NCBI GenBank assembly: GCA_000969725.1
Contig: JXSR01S017902.1
DNA: 29,732 bases
Source of the DNA: Ophiothrix spiculata
Lineage: Eukaryota; Echinodermata; Ophiuroidea; Amphilepidida; Ophiotrichidae
Reading direction: 5' to 3' (one strand)
In this document: positions 1-10,153 of the stretch, one piece after another
How positions within the stretch are numbered: the first letter of the stretch is position 1
How the letters are laid out: each line of letters opens with the position of its first letter
Position numbers and translations under genes: made by a program
Notes under the pieces: generated by a model
Seen by the model: only the letters and a program-made list of their open reading frames with translations
What the model was told of the DNA's origin: nothing
The model's database searches: none

Positions 1-228
1 AAAAGAAGAGTGAATCTGCTACAACCACAAGGTTTAAAGAAAAGAAGTCAATTGACATTTTTATATTTTCAAGAGCTGCCTGAAAAGAATGAAAAAAAGA
101 AACAGATTAGCCTAAGTGTTTGCCAACTGAAAGAAAGCTAAGGATTTTCAGTATGTAACAAATTTTGTTAAAAAAATCATCTATCGTCTGAGCTATATGT
201 AGTAATATAATGGTTTGTTCAAAAGAAG

Positions 229-691
229 ATATCAGGACCTTCCCATCACACCTTGCTTCCAATTCCCGGGATCTTTGTAGGTTAGGCCAAGAAACAAAAT
301 TGTTAAAGTCAGGTCGCTTGGTCGGGATTCTTTTTTTGTTAATACTTTTCCTGAAGGAGATTTTGACCTTTAAATCTCTAAAAACAATGCATGTTTAAGT
401 CATATGACAACATAGCAAATCATTTATTAGTTATTTCTGACAGGACAGCAACGATTTGTTAATTTGCTGATTTTTGCAAGATTTAGGGTCAGTCGGAAAA
501 GGGCAAAACAACAATTTTTTTAGGCCTTTATTTTAGTGTTGAAACAGAGTTGAAAACAGAGCGCAATTAGCAGACCTCATCCCAATTTCGCATTTCAGAT
601 AGGCTTCTATGTTCTATCACTAAACACCTTTTGTGACAACCTGTACAAAAAATCCCATTGGAAAAGAGGCATGATGGGAAGGTCCCGATAT
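229..691. mobile_element. Possible MITE with ~55-bp imperfect inverted ends
   Basis: The left part (229-285) reads ATATCAGGACCTTCCCATCA and the right part (635-691), reverse-complemented, reads ATATCGGGACCTTCCCATCA. The similarity continues inward for about 30 more bases with small gaps. The spacer of about 350 bases is AT-rich and shows no coding sequence. No clear target-site duplication is visible. This is probably an old non-autonomous element, though two inverted copies of one repeat would look the same. Confidence 0.4.
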
Positions 692-692
692 T

Positions 693-988
693 GTCCATAG
701 CTTGTTCCAGTGTGTTCTACATGAAAGAAAACCAGTAGACTTTGGAAACTGCATGGTCTGTGGCAATAGATAGACTTGAGGCTCCTAAATACCAATATTA
801 ACCTTGACAGTGAAAAGGACGTTCAATGTTCCATGACCATGACTTTGGTTTAATATTGATATGTTGGTAAACAGATAAACTGACTAAAAACTGCTGATCA
901 ATCCAATATATTTCCTACATTTCCTACAATGGCCATTTTGCTTTATAGTAGGTGATCAAATTTGGTCAGCAATTTAACATTAAAATTA
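693..988. other. Unassigned AT-rich DNA
   Basis: I see no gene, strong inverted repeat or tandem repeat between the two neighbouring inverted-repeat elements. Confidence 0.5.
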
Positions 989-2173
989 TTTAAGGCCAAG
1001 TAAAACAAAATACCGTACTGACGCATGTAAAATCCCACCTTCGGGCAATGTACCACCCATATATTTACAAACATTTTCAGGAAATTAATGTACACGCGGG
1101 TAAAGTCCCATTTGTATTCTTTAGAAATCGCCAAATTATCATCCCAAAACCATTTTATTTGTGGCCATAATTTGCTGAATCACCTAGAAATTTATCATAA
1201 TATCAAAATCTGCTTTAAAAATAGTAGCAAACTTATCTCAATTACAATAGAAATGGGTACATTTTATCCAAAATGTCTTATAATTTGTGGGAATTTCACG
1301 GCTGATCGCAGATGAATATACACCTTTTCACTGTTTTTTATGTTCTAACAGTTAACAGATGGCGATGTTTACGTTCATATAATGGTAAAAATAAATAGAG
1401 CATGCGCTATCATATCTATTGGACATGCGCAATCACGATTGTTCTTGTAACAAAATTCCAAAATGGCGAATGTCACGATTTGATGTGCAAAAATAATTTC
1501 ACCATATTTTAACCTTGATTGGTACGTTCCTGTTAGTGTTTGTTGAAAAACTCTTGGGGATAATTTCAAAGAATATTAACTGAACTAAATCCTGAAATAT
1601 TTGATTCAAAACATTTACAATGAATAGTTTGATTTGATTCCTCTAGGTCGGACTATTAACTGGTATTGTTTACCTCAGTAGATCGACCGGTTAGTTCAGT
1701 CTCTCTCATGCGTCCTCGCTTAAAGTCCCAGCCCCTAATTTTGATCCAAGTTCACCATTAAAAAAGGTGGGACATTACACGACTCAGTACGGTATGTGTT
1801 TTACATCCTACTCTCTCTTATTTTTTCAAGATTTGGAAATATTCTTTTTATTTTCCTAATTTGTTCCATAACTTTGCTTTAATTTTGAAACTGTTAAGCT
1901 GAAAATTAATACTTAAAAGTATTTGATGATCATTTAAAGCAGATATCACTCACTTTTTTCAAACTAGGGGGAAAACATTTGGGAAATACAACAAACTAAA
2001 GGGCCTTTCCATTTTTTGAATGTGTCAACAAAACTGTTGGAATATGAATTTAACACAGAAAAACGATAATTAACAACTTTTGAAAAAATAATGAATTATA
2101 AGGACCTCCCTCACCCAATTTTGAAAAAAAAACCTGGATATAAACAACCCAATTTATTTTACTTGGCCTAAAA
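989..2173. mobile_element. Composite inverted-repeat element with AGGCCAAGTAAAA ends
   Basis: The left end at 989-1041 runs TTTAAGGCCAAGTAAAAC, then TACCGTACTGACGC, then a CCCACCTT motif. The reverse complement of 1763-1804 repeats GTAAAACACATACCGTACTGA and CCCACCTTTTTT, so these two stretches pair. The matching AAGGCCAAG terminus, however, appears only at 2161-2173 as ACTTGGCCTAAA. TTTTAC occurs at both 1799-1804 and just before that terminus, which would fit an insertion of about 355 bases near the right end. The interior is non-coding. The same termini flank the element at 4089-4752. The exact right boundary is uncertain. Confidence 0.5.
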
Positions 2174-2763
2174 TGAATAGATTTTTCTCACTTTAGATGG
2201 ATCTGTGAAGCAATTTAAATTTTGAATCTATAGCCAAATACTGAATATTTGAAACCTCAGCTCATAAAATAATACCTTCAAACAGGTATGTTATATAAAT
2301 TTGCCAATGGCTGGCCAGGGTACCAACAGTATAGTGACAATCTGCATACATATATAATCAGTTTATTCATTATTGCCATGGTTACTTCAATCAGAATAAA
2401 TTGATAACATTCAGTGATATTTAAAATCGTGGACTAATGGATGATAATCGGTTATTAAATGTGAAATTGAAACTTGAATTCCGTGCTTTTAAATTTGTGT
2501 TTGATATTCTGTCAGATGCAATTGAATATTGCATGCTTATTTACTTTAACTGGTGTGAAACTTCCTCTAGAATATGTCTATGAAATGTTCTTTCAGTTTC
2601 ATTTTTTAATATTTCCTGACATGTGTAAATAGCCGTTAGAGCTACCTTAAGGGGACTGTCAAATTTGCCCAAGTTTAGTTTGCCAGCTCAAATTAAAATT
2701 GGTTGGTATGTGATTAAAATGCTAAACATTCCAAAACATTCAGAAAAACATTTTTTTTTTGAC
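2174..2763. other. Unassigned AT-rich DNA
   Basis: I see no recognisable exon, RNA gene or repeat structure in this spacer. Confidence 0.5.
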
Positions 2764-2767
2764 TTAA

Positions 2768-3115
2768 AGCAATACTATAAGATATTGGTCAAAAATATTT
2801 TATAGTAAAATCAGCATAAAATGAAGGAATGTGACTATCTAGAACCGTTTTCAAGTGTATTTTGTCAAAGAATGGTTTTGCCACCAAAAAATGGATAAAA
2901 AGCACATGCATGCTTTCCTATACAAATACATGTGGAATTAAATTCGGGATCCAGAATTTAATTCAACAAGTGGCCATAACTAAAAAAGTAAGCATATTAA
3001 AGCCAAATCATTTGGAGGGTATTAATATCTGCCCAAAACAAACCCAATAAGCTAAACAAATCAAAAGTCATGGTTGACAGGGGGCGCTTCATTTTTAACA
3101 CTTAATAGTATTGCT
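2768..3115. mobile_element. TTAA-flanked MITE (AGCAATACTAT ends)
   Basis: TTAA at 2764-2767 is followed by AGCAATACTATAAG, and TTAATAGTATTGCT is followed by TTAA at 3116-3119. The inverted ends pair over about 16 bases with one mismatch. TTAA target duplication is typical of piggyBac and some Kolobok elements. At about 348 bp with no transposase it is a non-autonomous derivative. The interior contains the motif GACAGGGGGCGCTTC near its right end. Confidence 0.65.
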
Positions 3116-3158
3116 TTAAGGATTTGATGTTAGGATGTGAGCTGTGTTTTTGTAGATA

Positions 3159-3376
3159 CCGTATCCACTCGTCCAATTCAACTGTTTTCTGACTGACAAA
3201 TTCTTTGAATTAATATATTTATGTACTCTAAAAGTTCAACTAACCATCATATTCTATTTCTGAAGCATTATAAAAAGTATTTTTAGCCATATCTGGCATA
3301 TTTGTATGAATTAATTCGACGGTAAAGGTGATGTACATTCAGAAAATTGGTAGTTGAATTGGACGAGTGGATTCGG
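3159..3376. mobile_element. Short TA-flanked MITE
   Basis: The ends pair as GATACCGTATCCACTCGTCC on the left and GATACCGAATCCACTCGTCC as the reverse complement of the right end. The match continues through AATTCAACT, giving about 29 matching bases with one mismatch. If the TA inside GATACCG is the target duplication (3157-3158 and 3377-3378), the element is 218 bp and of Tc1/mariner type. The interior is AT-rich and non-coding. Confidence 0.6.
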
Positions 3377-3704
3377 TATCTTTGGTGCAGTTCATATGTT
3401 TTGCACAATTATATCTAGAAGTATACTCATTCACCCAAAATATATTGAAATTTATGGAATTGCCAACAAAGTGAAGGAATGTTTGAATTATGTAAATTAT
3501 GTGAAATATGTGACTGAGTGAAACTTCCAAATGAGGTTCTATCTATCATTATATAAGGGAGAGTGGGTTAATTCCTGCCCCCTTATTAACATTTTGTAGT
3601 ATTTCTGTAAGCTGAAATGTGAAAGAGTACTTTCAAAGTTACTCATTAATAGCAGGGGTATATGGCAACACAAAATAATGGAAAAGGGAAATCTGTGAGT
3701 TATC

Positions 3705-3981
3705 ATTGGAATATTAATTAACAATATGCAAACAAAAATAGAGGGATGGAATTACCCCGCAGCATTGGGTAATTCTGGCTCCTATGTAAACAAGAGTTTT
3801 CAAGGCAAATATATTGAGAAAAAATACAGAAATAAGAATTTAATTCATTTTAAATCATAGTGACCAGTTGATAGTGACAGATGTTGTTTGCTATTTCAAT
3901 GAATAAAATTGGAATATTAATTAACAATATACACACAAAAATAGTGTTTTTTGGGGGTTGGGCCGGAATTACCCCACAGCA
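3705..3981. repeat. Pair of direct repeats about 203 bp apart
   Basis: ATTGGAATATTAATTAACAA followed by AAAAATAG and then GGAATTACCCCRCAGCA occurs at about 3705-3767 and again at about 3908-3981. The second copy has a short G/T-rich insertion. The surrounding 3540-4020 stretch repeats phrases such as AATTACCCC. This could be two units of a decayed tandem repeat or part of an unrecognised element. Confidence 0.5.
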
Positions 3982-4088
3982 CACAAAGCATAGGAGGAGG
4001 TAAATGTGAACTACGATATTGCTGTGAATTACGTTATTTCATTATCACATCTGCACTATTATGTGTTTTATTAACTAGGTCAGAGTCA

Positions 4089-4752
4089 TTTAAGGCCAAG
4101 TAAAAAAATAAACTAGTTTCTCGTCCTCGTGTGCATGCGTTTTGGCTGCCGCATTAAATTTTTTCCTTTTTACAAATTTTTTTTTTCCCTTGAAATTTCA
4201 CTGAGCTATTTCACAATCTGCACTTCTTGAACGATCTTGAATGTTCTCTTATGCCATCTATACATGCGAATCTGTTCCATATTTGGCGAGAATTCCCATA
4301 TTTCAACTCTTAAAGGAGCATGGTCCAATTGCCTCAACTTTTTTTCAAACTTTTTGAGATTTTGGTACCAAAATGTTGCTTATATTTTTCTTATAACCCA
4401 TGTGAAAATTTCACGCCTCAGTTATGTTCCGTCTTGGAGATATACATGAAAATGTGTATAATTATGGTAACCATAATTAATTTTACACAATAACATATAG
4501 GCGGCTCTGAAATACAATATTGCCCATAAAATCAAAACGGTTTGAGCGATGCACCTGAAATTTGAAACTTAGATCTCTTGAGTGGTCTTCTCTCATATGA
4601 TATGACATTGAAAACTAAATTTTGAAAAATCAGACCAAGCTCCTTTAAATGTCTGTTAAAAACGGAATGTCGGGTAAGTAAAAAAAAAAAAAATCCTCCT
4701 TTTTTCAAAAAGTTCGGACGAGAAACTAGTTTTATTTTTTACTTGGCCTAAA
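4089..4752. mobile_element. Outer MITE with AGGCCAAGTAAAA ends, host of a nested MITE
   Basis: The left terminus (4089-4128) reads TTTAAGGCCAAGTAAAA and continues into AACTAGTTTCTCGTCC. The right terminus (4716-4752) is its reverse complement apart from small length differences, giving inverted ends of about 38 bp. The flanks CAGAGTCA (left) and CAGAGTGC (right) might be a diverged 8-bp target duplication, which would suggest hAT, but this is weak. Another element occupies 4314-4644, leaving about 330 bp of the original sequence. A run of 14 A lies at 4680-4693. Confidence 0.7.
4314..4644 (+). mobile_element. TTAA-flanked MITE with central palindrome, copy 1 (nested)
   Basis: TTAA at 4310-4313 and at 4645-4648 flanks AGGAGCATGGTCC and GACCAAGCTCCT, which pair as inverted ends. 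The 331-bp interior is non-coding and centres on a palindrome, TAATTATGGT-A-ACCATAATTA. A second copy lies at 20274-20602 in reverse orientation and a third, decayed copy at 26963-27249. TTAA targeting suggests mobilisation by a piggyBac-like transposase. It interrupts the 4089-4752 element, so it is the younger insertion. Confidence 0.8.
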
Positions 4753-4764
4753 CAGAGTGCCTCT

Positions 4765-4902
4765 AAAGGCTCTGTCACCCGTGCGAATAACGTACTAATA
4801 ACGTACACTGTTTGGTAATAGATATACATGTATTTCAATGACCAAACCAGTGTACGTTATTAGTTCGTTATTCATACGTTTCGTGATGTGTGACAGAGCC
4901 TT
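4765..4902. mobile_element. 138-bp hairpin element (AAGGCTCTGTCAC ends)
   Basis: AAAGGCTCTGTCAC at the left is matched by GTGTGACAGAGCCTT at the right. The inner arms pair through CTAATAACGTACACTG and CAGTGTACGTTATTAG, and the loop is about 25 bases. Almost the whole unit folds on itself, as in small foldback MITEs. A TTAA lies at the right edge and CTAA at the left, so TTAA targeting is possible. It starts only 12 bp after the 4089-4752 element. Confidence 0.65.
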
Positions 4903-5359
4903 AAATACCATGTTTACTTGTATTAATTATAAATAAAAATTAAACTGATTTGTTGTATCTTGCTGGTAGTAGGACTGTATTTCAACGGCTAATTTTAAAA
5001 GTTCCAATATGAAAAAGTGCATAGTGGTGTAGAAAACCCTTATGGATTCGACCTTTGGGACATGTGGACTTGTTATTAATGATAAAACAAGTAATTTATT
5101 AAAAGGAACATTGTTTTTTACACTTTTTGACATTGGAAGTAGTACATTTTTGGTGAAAATTATGATATTTTTAATATTGTATTCCAACCCTGCCATGCAA
5201 TTAATTTTTGAATTATTGTTTTATTGTTCTCGTTTACTCTTGTACTGAAATTTGTGTTTCTCCTGGACGTACTTGTGAAACGTTTCGAAGATGGTTTTAT
5301 GGGTTTTATGGGTTTCTTAAATATACCTAACACTGACTAATGGTATCTTATGGTTGATA
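4903..5359. other. Unassigned AT-rich DNA
   Basis: Short open frames occur on both strands around 4927-5248, but they overlap each other in opposite directions and have low-complexity, hydrophobic translations. I do not recognise a gene here. Confidence 0.4.
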
Positions 5360-5930
5360 GTTATATATTTAGATTCTTTTTTCTCCGGCAACTTATCTAT
5401 TAAAGGTGTCACTCCTGACATATTTTGACCTCTTTTTACTCAAGAACAAGGTAATCAAGAAATTTTTGTTTGGAAATTTAAAACCATAGAGAAATCTTTA
5501 AAGTATGCAACAGGCATTGGTTATTTTTTGGCTTCCTATTCTATCGGTAAATCCTGGCTATCATGTGACTTATCTTCAAGGTGTTTCATGTAATTTTTTC
5601 GTTTAATAATAACTTTGTCTAAGTACCCATATATTACATACACTTGAAAGTGTAAAGGCATTGTCTATTTTTGGCTCTCTGGTTTCCAACAAACCAACAC
5701 TGACAAAAGCTGTCTATTTTTGGTTTCTTAACCAGGTGACATCCCTATAAGGTGTCATTTTTACTGTCAGACACCACTTTTACAGAACGTGTGTCTCGGA
5801 GAACAGTTATTTTGGGGTTTCAAGTAAGACAGCATTTACTACATTGTATATAAACGTACAGCCGATGGTTATTTTTCGGCTTCTTGTTTCCCCGGCAACC
5901 GAGTGACATCCTAGTGAGGTGTTGTCACCT
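5360..5930 (+). repeat. Degenerate tandem repeat, unit roughly 147 bp
   Basis: A block resembling GGTTATTTTTGGCTTCTTG, then TTTCYCCGGCAAC, then GTGACATCCT...AGGTGTCA recurs near 5371, 5518, 5664, 5711 (partial) and 5866. Each full block is preceded by similar text such as AGGCATTGGTTATT or GCCGATGGTTATT. The first spacings are about 147 and 146 bp, and the later ones are irregular. The units are strongly diverged, so this is an old tandem array or a multi-unit element. Copy borders are approximate. Confidence 0.5.
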
Positions 5931-6470
5931 GGTAAGCCCAGTGGTTTTTAACCCCGCGTGGTATATGTTAAGAATGCCAAATATGTTACGAGATTGTAAA
6001 TAGGATAATAGTATTGAAGACAATTGGTGTCATGAACGCTTATGACGTACATACCTGTTTGCAGTTTAATTGATGAAAAATAAGCTGTGCATCGTTAATA
6101 ATAATAAAGCAGTTAAACCTTGGGGTTGAATTATATGGCAACCAGCTTCCCTCAAGGTCATGTGAATTTGCGCATCTATAAATATGAAAACTGTTTGGAT
6201 ATACCAAAGATGATTTTCTTTAAAATCAGTAATTTGTTATCTCCTAGATCATGCAGTTTTTCTTCAATTTGTCGTATCAAAGTATTGCTCACAAGAGTTA
6301 TAGTTACATCATTAACCTTAATCCCAGGCAATTGGTTTTGTAATGTCCTGCCAGTTTATTTAATGCCCAGCAAGACAGGAATCAATTGCCTAAAATGCCC
6401 TGTGAAATGCCTTAATGCCCTGCCAGAGGATTTGCATCTGTTTTACCTTCATAATGCCTTCATAAGCGCT
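5931..6470. other. Unassigned DNA upstream of the minisatellite
   Basis: A frame is open from 6120 to 6485, but its translation matches no family I know and runs straight into the minisatellite. Around 6340-6430 the phrase AATGCCCTG recurs loosely. No splice-site or promoter evidence supports a gene. Confidence 0.4.
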
Positions 6471-6702
6471 CAAGACTTACCTTGATGTCCCACCTCAAGA
6501 CTTGCCTCGATGTCCCAACCTCAAGACTTGCCTCGATGTCCCAACCTCAAGACTTGCCTCGATGTCCCAACTTCAAGACTTACCTCGATGTCCCAACCTC
6601 AAGACTTTCCTCGTTGTCCCAACCTCACGACTTGCCTCGATGTCCCAATCTCAAAACTTGCCTCGATGTCCCAACCTCAAGACTTGCCTCGATGTCTCAC
6701 CA
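6471..6702 (+). repeat. 26-bp minisatellite, nine units
   Basis: The unit is CAAGACTTGCCTCGATGTCC followed by CAACCT. Nine head-to-tail units occur; the first is 25 bp and most others differ from consensus at no more than two positions. Because 26 is not a multiple of three, each forward frame reads the unit in all three phases. The unit contains no stop in any phase, so all three forward frames stay open, giving overlapping frames at 6482-6790, 6502-6741 and 6510-6776. This openness follows from the repeat and does not show a gene. Confidence 0.9.
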
Positions 6703-9003
6703 GTCACCAGTTGCCAAAGACGCCCTTTGTTGTCTGTTTAGAATTTGTTCAGCTCCACCCCAAGAAATTCATTTGACTAATGAAATTTAGTTAGCAATGG
6801 GACTGAGGTGAAAGCACATCAGAGGAGCAATTAAAGGGACACAGAAACTCAGCCAGTGGATTTTGCTCAGTTTAAGCCATTAAAAATAGATAATAACACA
6901 GCCAGATCTACTATTGTTTTGCTATTTTCCCATGTAATTGCTTTGAAATTTGTTTGTGAAATTTCCTTGGAATTTGTCATTACCCTCGATCAGTCCTTTA
7001 ACATTATTACTAGCATTCAGGTAGTGCTACAAAGTACAGAATTCCTGCCCCTCTCCTCTGATATGAACCAATTGATGCTGATGTTGATGTTTAGTGAGAC
7101 AATTAATGCAGCGGATATTAGATGTGAATATATGAATACTGGGAAGTTGGCCTTGAACTTGTTTGCACAATGATGGATAATTGTAAAAGTAAATCGCGAA
7201 AGTAAAATAGATATGATATTATGACAAATTTGTGTTATATTTTTTAAACTGGTAAAAAATAAAGGAGATTTTCGATTAGTAATATCTTACTGTTAGTTTT
7301 ATATCAAGAAGGATGAATATAGAAGATTGCACTTGAAACAATACACAAGCCATTCAAGGTAATCTTTCGTAATAGCCATGGACTAGAAAAACGCACCAAA
7401 AACTTAACACAAACTAAAGTACATGTGATGAATCCCACTTTGATATACAAAAACCCCAGCTCCAAACCTTGGCTTCATAAAGAGTTATCATGTTCACATT
7501 ACAAAATCCCTGGTATATGTTTTCAACATAACATAGATCAATAGTAAGAATTGTGTGATTTGTCAGAATGCAAAGATATCTGAGCAGGATTAGCCCTTTA
7601 GTGAATTTGCAGACACTACTTTTTTGCTATTTATTTGGAGTTTAGTTTTTATGTGTAAAAGAGCTGAAAAAAGTCTTGGAATTAAGTGTTAAGTACCTGG
7701 TTATTGATACAAAAATAGCTTTGCAATTCTATCCTGAACTAGTTGTGTTTGCTGCAGGTTGATTGAATATTGGTCCTGGGAATTACCCCCTCAAATAAAT
7801 ATTGAAATTCTTTCACCAGAAATATGTATGTACAAATGAGCTCCAGGCAAACATGCCATATGACGGCAGTGCCAAAATCAATTATTGATCGATCTGTTCA
7901 TCTCATTACAAATCATTGATTACATGCTTTATTAACCTTGATGTTAACAAATTAACTATATAAATTACTATTAGGGAGCATTCCGATAGCCCAGGTCAAT
8001 AAAACCGATGCGATATTATTGACTTGGTAAACTGTTGTGAATGGTGTGTTGTGATCAGATGACACATTCCTCTGGTCCAGAATAAACCCAGGTGTTTGTG
8101 CAAGGTAACAATGATACAGACTCCGAGGAGCTTGATTTTTAATTTCAAAATACATATTGGTTCGAGAAATACCAGGTTTAGGCTAGACCCAGAAATGCTA
8201 GGTCCACATTGAATGAGATTTTAGTAAATTTAAAATGATAACAGTTGGTCCTCAGACAATTCTATAAAGCAGCTGTTCTATACCCCCAGTAAAAAATCAA
8301 TGAGAACCAGAGGAGGGTGGTCGTGGCAACTATTGCATGGTTGCCGTTCTTATCGTATACGATCCACGGCTGCGTCGATGTGACTCATGTCCTATACCGC
8401 CTCTATAAGAAACATCGTGGGAAAATACAACTTCCGGGATCGTGTAGGATTGCCGCTAAAATTATATTGCTAATCAGTAAAAAATATGATAACAAATATA
8501 AAAAGTGGGGTTCACGCGTGAACCCCAGCGGATTTAGGATAACATAATTATGCTAATTACGATAAGAACACTTTTGTAGTTTTTTGAGGAGAGGTTAAAA
8601 TATGATCTTTGTAATTATTTTCTTCAATACGTGAGTCACGTGACCCAATAGAAATACACGTAGATCGTTCCCTAAATTTGCGTTTTGGAAATCCCTCATC
8701 CCTAAATCTAGGATCTTCTATAAATTGTGTCCGCCGCCGCCTGATGAGAACTTGATACAAAATCATAGGGTAGATTCCAAAATTTAGAAGAGCCAGATAG
8801 TAATAGAATAGACATGGTAGTATTATAAAAGTCTTTTTTCAGGTCTATTTTCAGCTCTGAACCAGAGCTAGGGAAAAGTAGGCTTTGAATCGAAAGAAGA
8901 TTTATGGTGATTTAAGCAAAATCTGTTTCTTGAAAAAAATACTCTTTTTTAAAGTTCTTATCAAAAGTTGGGATGTTTTGATCAAGAAACAAGGATCAAA
9001 AAT
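6703..9003. other. Long stretch with no assigned gene
   Basis: Mostly AT-rich sequence with short, unrecognised open frames. Around 8290-8460 the sequence is locally richer in G+C. A 76-codon forward frame (8317-8547) and a 69-codon reverse frame (8557-8766, rich in R, E and D) lie side by side there. Neither matches a domain I recognise and neither shows convincing splice junctions. GTCACGTGAC, a 10-bp palindrome with an E-box core, lies at 8635-8644. Confidence 0.4.
8506..8527. repeat. Perfect 22-bp palindrome
   Basis: TGGGGTTCACG is followed immediately by its exact reverse complement CGTGAACCCCA, with no spacer. It is unusually G+C-rich for the surroundings. It could be the central tip of a decayed inverted-repeat element or a protein-binding site, but no longer pairing arms are evident. 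Confidence 0.85.
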
Positions 9004-9083
9004 GGGTTGAAATGCATCGAAACAGGTCAAAATCGATTGAAACGGGTTGAAATGCATTGCTAAATGCTTCAACCTGTTTCGAT
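9004..9083. repeat. Short repeat cluster with a 12-bp hairpin
   Basis: GGGTTGAAATGCAT occurs at 9004-9017 and 9044-9057. ATCGAAACAGGT (9016-9027) pairs perfectly with ACCTGTTTCGAT (9072-9083). Confidence 0.6.
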
Positions 9084-9200
9084 CTATTCCTGCACAGGGA
9101 TTTGTATTAATGTCATCACATGACTGATACTTAACAGCTGCAGGCTTGCCTTATTTTTGCACTTTTAATAGTTTCAATGTTTGGGAAATGATAAGTGAGT

Positions 9201-9481
9201 TAACCCTAACTGATCATGGAACTTTTCTCGTTTCTAGCCTATCTCCTCGAAAAGGGGAAGGGTGCTGAAAAATGTGTGTTTTCACCAGGATTCGAACCAG
9301 TGACCTCCCGTTTCCCAAGCGAGTCATACCCGTAGCAAGCCACCGCGGAGACGCTGCCCGGCCAGCGATTTGGTCCCTGCATATAACCCCCGTCTGTGGC
9401 GTATCTGGACTTAGCGCATTTTCGTGATTTTCTAAAGTGAGATTTAGTGAGATCTGGTTCTGTTAGGGTTATGCTACAATT
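9201..9481 (-). mobile_element. tRNA-like element with telomere-like inverted ends, copy B
   Basis: TAACCCTAAC (9201-9210) and GTTAGGGTTA (9472-9481) are perfect 10-bp inverted ends. On the minus strand the body holds ACCAAATCGCTGG, then CAGCGTCTCCGCGGTGGC resembling a tRNA/Pol III A box, then GGTTCGAATCC, an exact B box about 45 bases later. The tail GGTGAAAAC...CGAGGAGATAG is shared with the other copies. The tRNA fold is incomplete, with no credible acceptor stem, so it is not a tRNA gene. Length is 281 bp. The ends could also be read as ACCCTAAC...GTTAGGGT within a TA duplication. Related copies lie at 10436-10702, 16423-16668 and 25342-25608. Confidence 0.75.
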
Positions 9482-10153
9482 AAAATGTTGATTCTACAAT
9501 ATTATAGGCTAAATTAAAGCTGCAAAATAGACTCAAGTTTTTTATCCTTGGTTTGAATTATTCAAAGTGCATAAAACCACGGTTGAACAGATGCTAAACA
9601 GCCTTGCAGGGTATCAGAGCTTATTGTACCACAGAATGACCACAGTTTTATTTCAATATTTGTACATGCCTAATTGCACCACTGCAGCAGTTGGAAAGAT
9701 TCCTTCAAAGGATGTGATGTACATATATATCTGAAATTGGCTCAGCATTTTGGAAAAGTGTTGTAGGTTTTACAAAAATGTGAGCAAACAATGTTTTATA
9801 TACATTCGTCAAGTTAAAATATCATTATGCAAGCCTGATCTCTTGACATGAATCCTAGTACAATCAAACCATTTTTACTCTCAACCCAGTTTTTTTTATA
9901 AATGTTCAAATGAATGTTCATAAGTTGGTGATTAAACAACAAATATGGTGTAAACATGGTTTCCTGATGGCAGCGTAATAATTGCACCTATGTGTTGAAG
10001 TTAAGTTCATGCATGGGCAGACTGTATTGACTTTAAAAACACAACTGAATTTAATTTTAATGAAGTTACGAAAATAAGCATACATTAAGCAATTCAGCAT
10101 AGCCCACTAAGACTTGGCATTTAATTTTATCCTATAATTAGGGTGAAAACATA
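9482..10153. other. Unassigned AT-rich DNA
   Basis: No recognisable gene or repeat structure was seen between the tRNA-like element and the next MITE. Confidence 0.5.

Noticed and set aside
6471..6702. CRISPR array
   Set aside because: Units are contiguous with no unique spacers, and the DNA is eukaryotic. The same reasoning applies to the repeats at 21946-22518 and 26086-26450.
8317..8766. Two adjacent short frames in a G+C-richer patch as exons
   Set aside because: The translations look less AT-biased than their neighbours, but no family was recognised and no convincing splice sites were found. Kept only as a point of interest.
9201..9481. Functional tRNA gene
   Set aside because: A- and B-box-like sequences are present, but no full cloverleaf or acceptor stem. 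The same body occurs four times inside bounded mobile elements.
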